A stretch of DNA of 64,000 bases, from assembly GCF_963675165.1 (NCBI RefSeq), contig NC_087387.1:6544058-6608057 (forward strand), written 5' to 3'. The first letter of the stretch is position 1; every line of letters starts with the position of its first letter. The notes below the pieces were generated by a model that worked only from the letters and a program-made list of their open reading frames with translations, searched no databases and was not told the DNA's origin. Shown here one piece after another: positions 63,956 to 64,000 of the stretch. The DNA is from Halichondria panicea. Taxonomy: Eukaryota > Porifera > Demospongiae > Suberitida > Halichondriidae. Both the position numbers and the translations under genes were made by a program.

Positions 63956-64000
63956 ACTGTACAGTACACACATCATCCGTGTCTTTATCCCCACACCTAG

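Overview
This is a metazoan nuclear genome window with small multi-exon genes, GT-AG introns often only 40-150 bp long, and a very heavy load of microsatellites, minisatellites and short inverted-repeat elements inside introns. The protein set (USP47, COPB1, TNPO3, SNRPE, an R-Ras type GTPase, a calcyphosine-2-like protein, TMTC proteins, phosphotyrosine docking proteins) is animal. The compactness and the MITE with a GTATAGCGGGTA terminus suggest a demosponge of the Amphimedon type; that placement is inference, not proof.

Layout. 1-1516: 3' end of a docking protein with an IRS-type PTB domain (+). 1833-7648: TMTC paralogue A (-). 8250-11440: repeats, including a 2.5 kb minisatellite. 13542-17553 and 17749-21285: TMTC paralogues B and C (+), only 195 bp apart. 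21442-23993: PH-domain docking protein with a proline/tyrosine-rich centre and a C-terminal coiled coil (-). 24.0-26.3 kb: mostly repeats. 26274-34693: USP47 (-, 28 coding exons). 35117-35633: pterin carbinolamine dehydratase (+), head to head with USP47. 36821-44127: coatomer beta (+, 23 exons), convergent with transportin-3 at 44558-50747 (-, 19 exons). 50898-51475: snRNP E (+), head to head with transportin-3 across 150 bp. 52116-55694: calcyphosine-2-like EF-hand protein (+). 56122-58194: R-Ras type GTPase (+). 58.2-64.0 kb: gene-poor, with a 1.1 kb foldback element, a possible transcript containing an 11-residue repeat, and one exon-like block at the window edge.

The exon models were built by hand. 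For every multi-exon gene the intron phases join without a frameshift, and the derived protein lengths (USP47 1211, COPB1 950, TNPO3 918, SNRPE 94, R-Ras 192 residues) lie close to what I recall for the families, except that USP47 is shorter than the human protein.

Function. The genes do not form one pathway. The conserved ones are housekeeping genes: COPI traffic, nuclear import of SR proteins, splicing, deubiquitination. The TMTC trio is a local expansion of an ER O-mannosyltransferase family and carries clear marks of gene conversion. It is flanked on both sides, convergently, by phosphotyrosine docking proteins.

The most unusual signal is structural. At least seven introns in five different genes contain minisatellites whose unit carries, or starts exactly at, the authentic splice junction of that intron. 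The introns are USP47 introns 12 and 16, COPB1 introns 5 and 10, TNPO3 intron 13, CAPS2-like intron 10 and R-Ras coding intron 1. They therefore present about 5 to 25 tandem copies of a donor- or acceptor-like sequence next to the real site.
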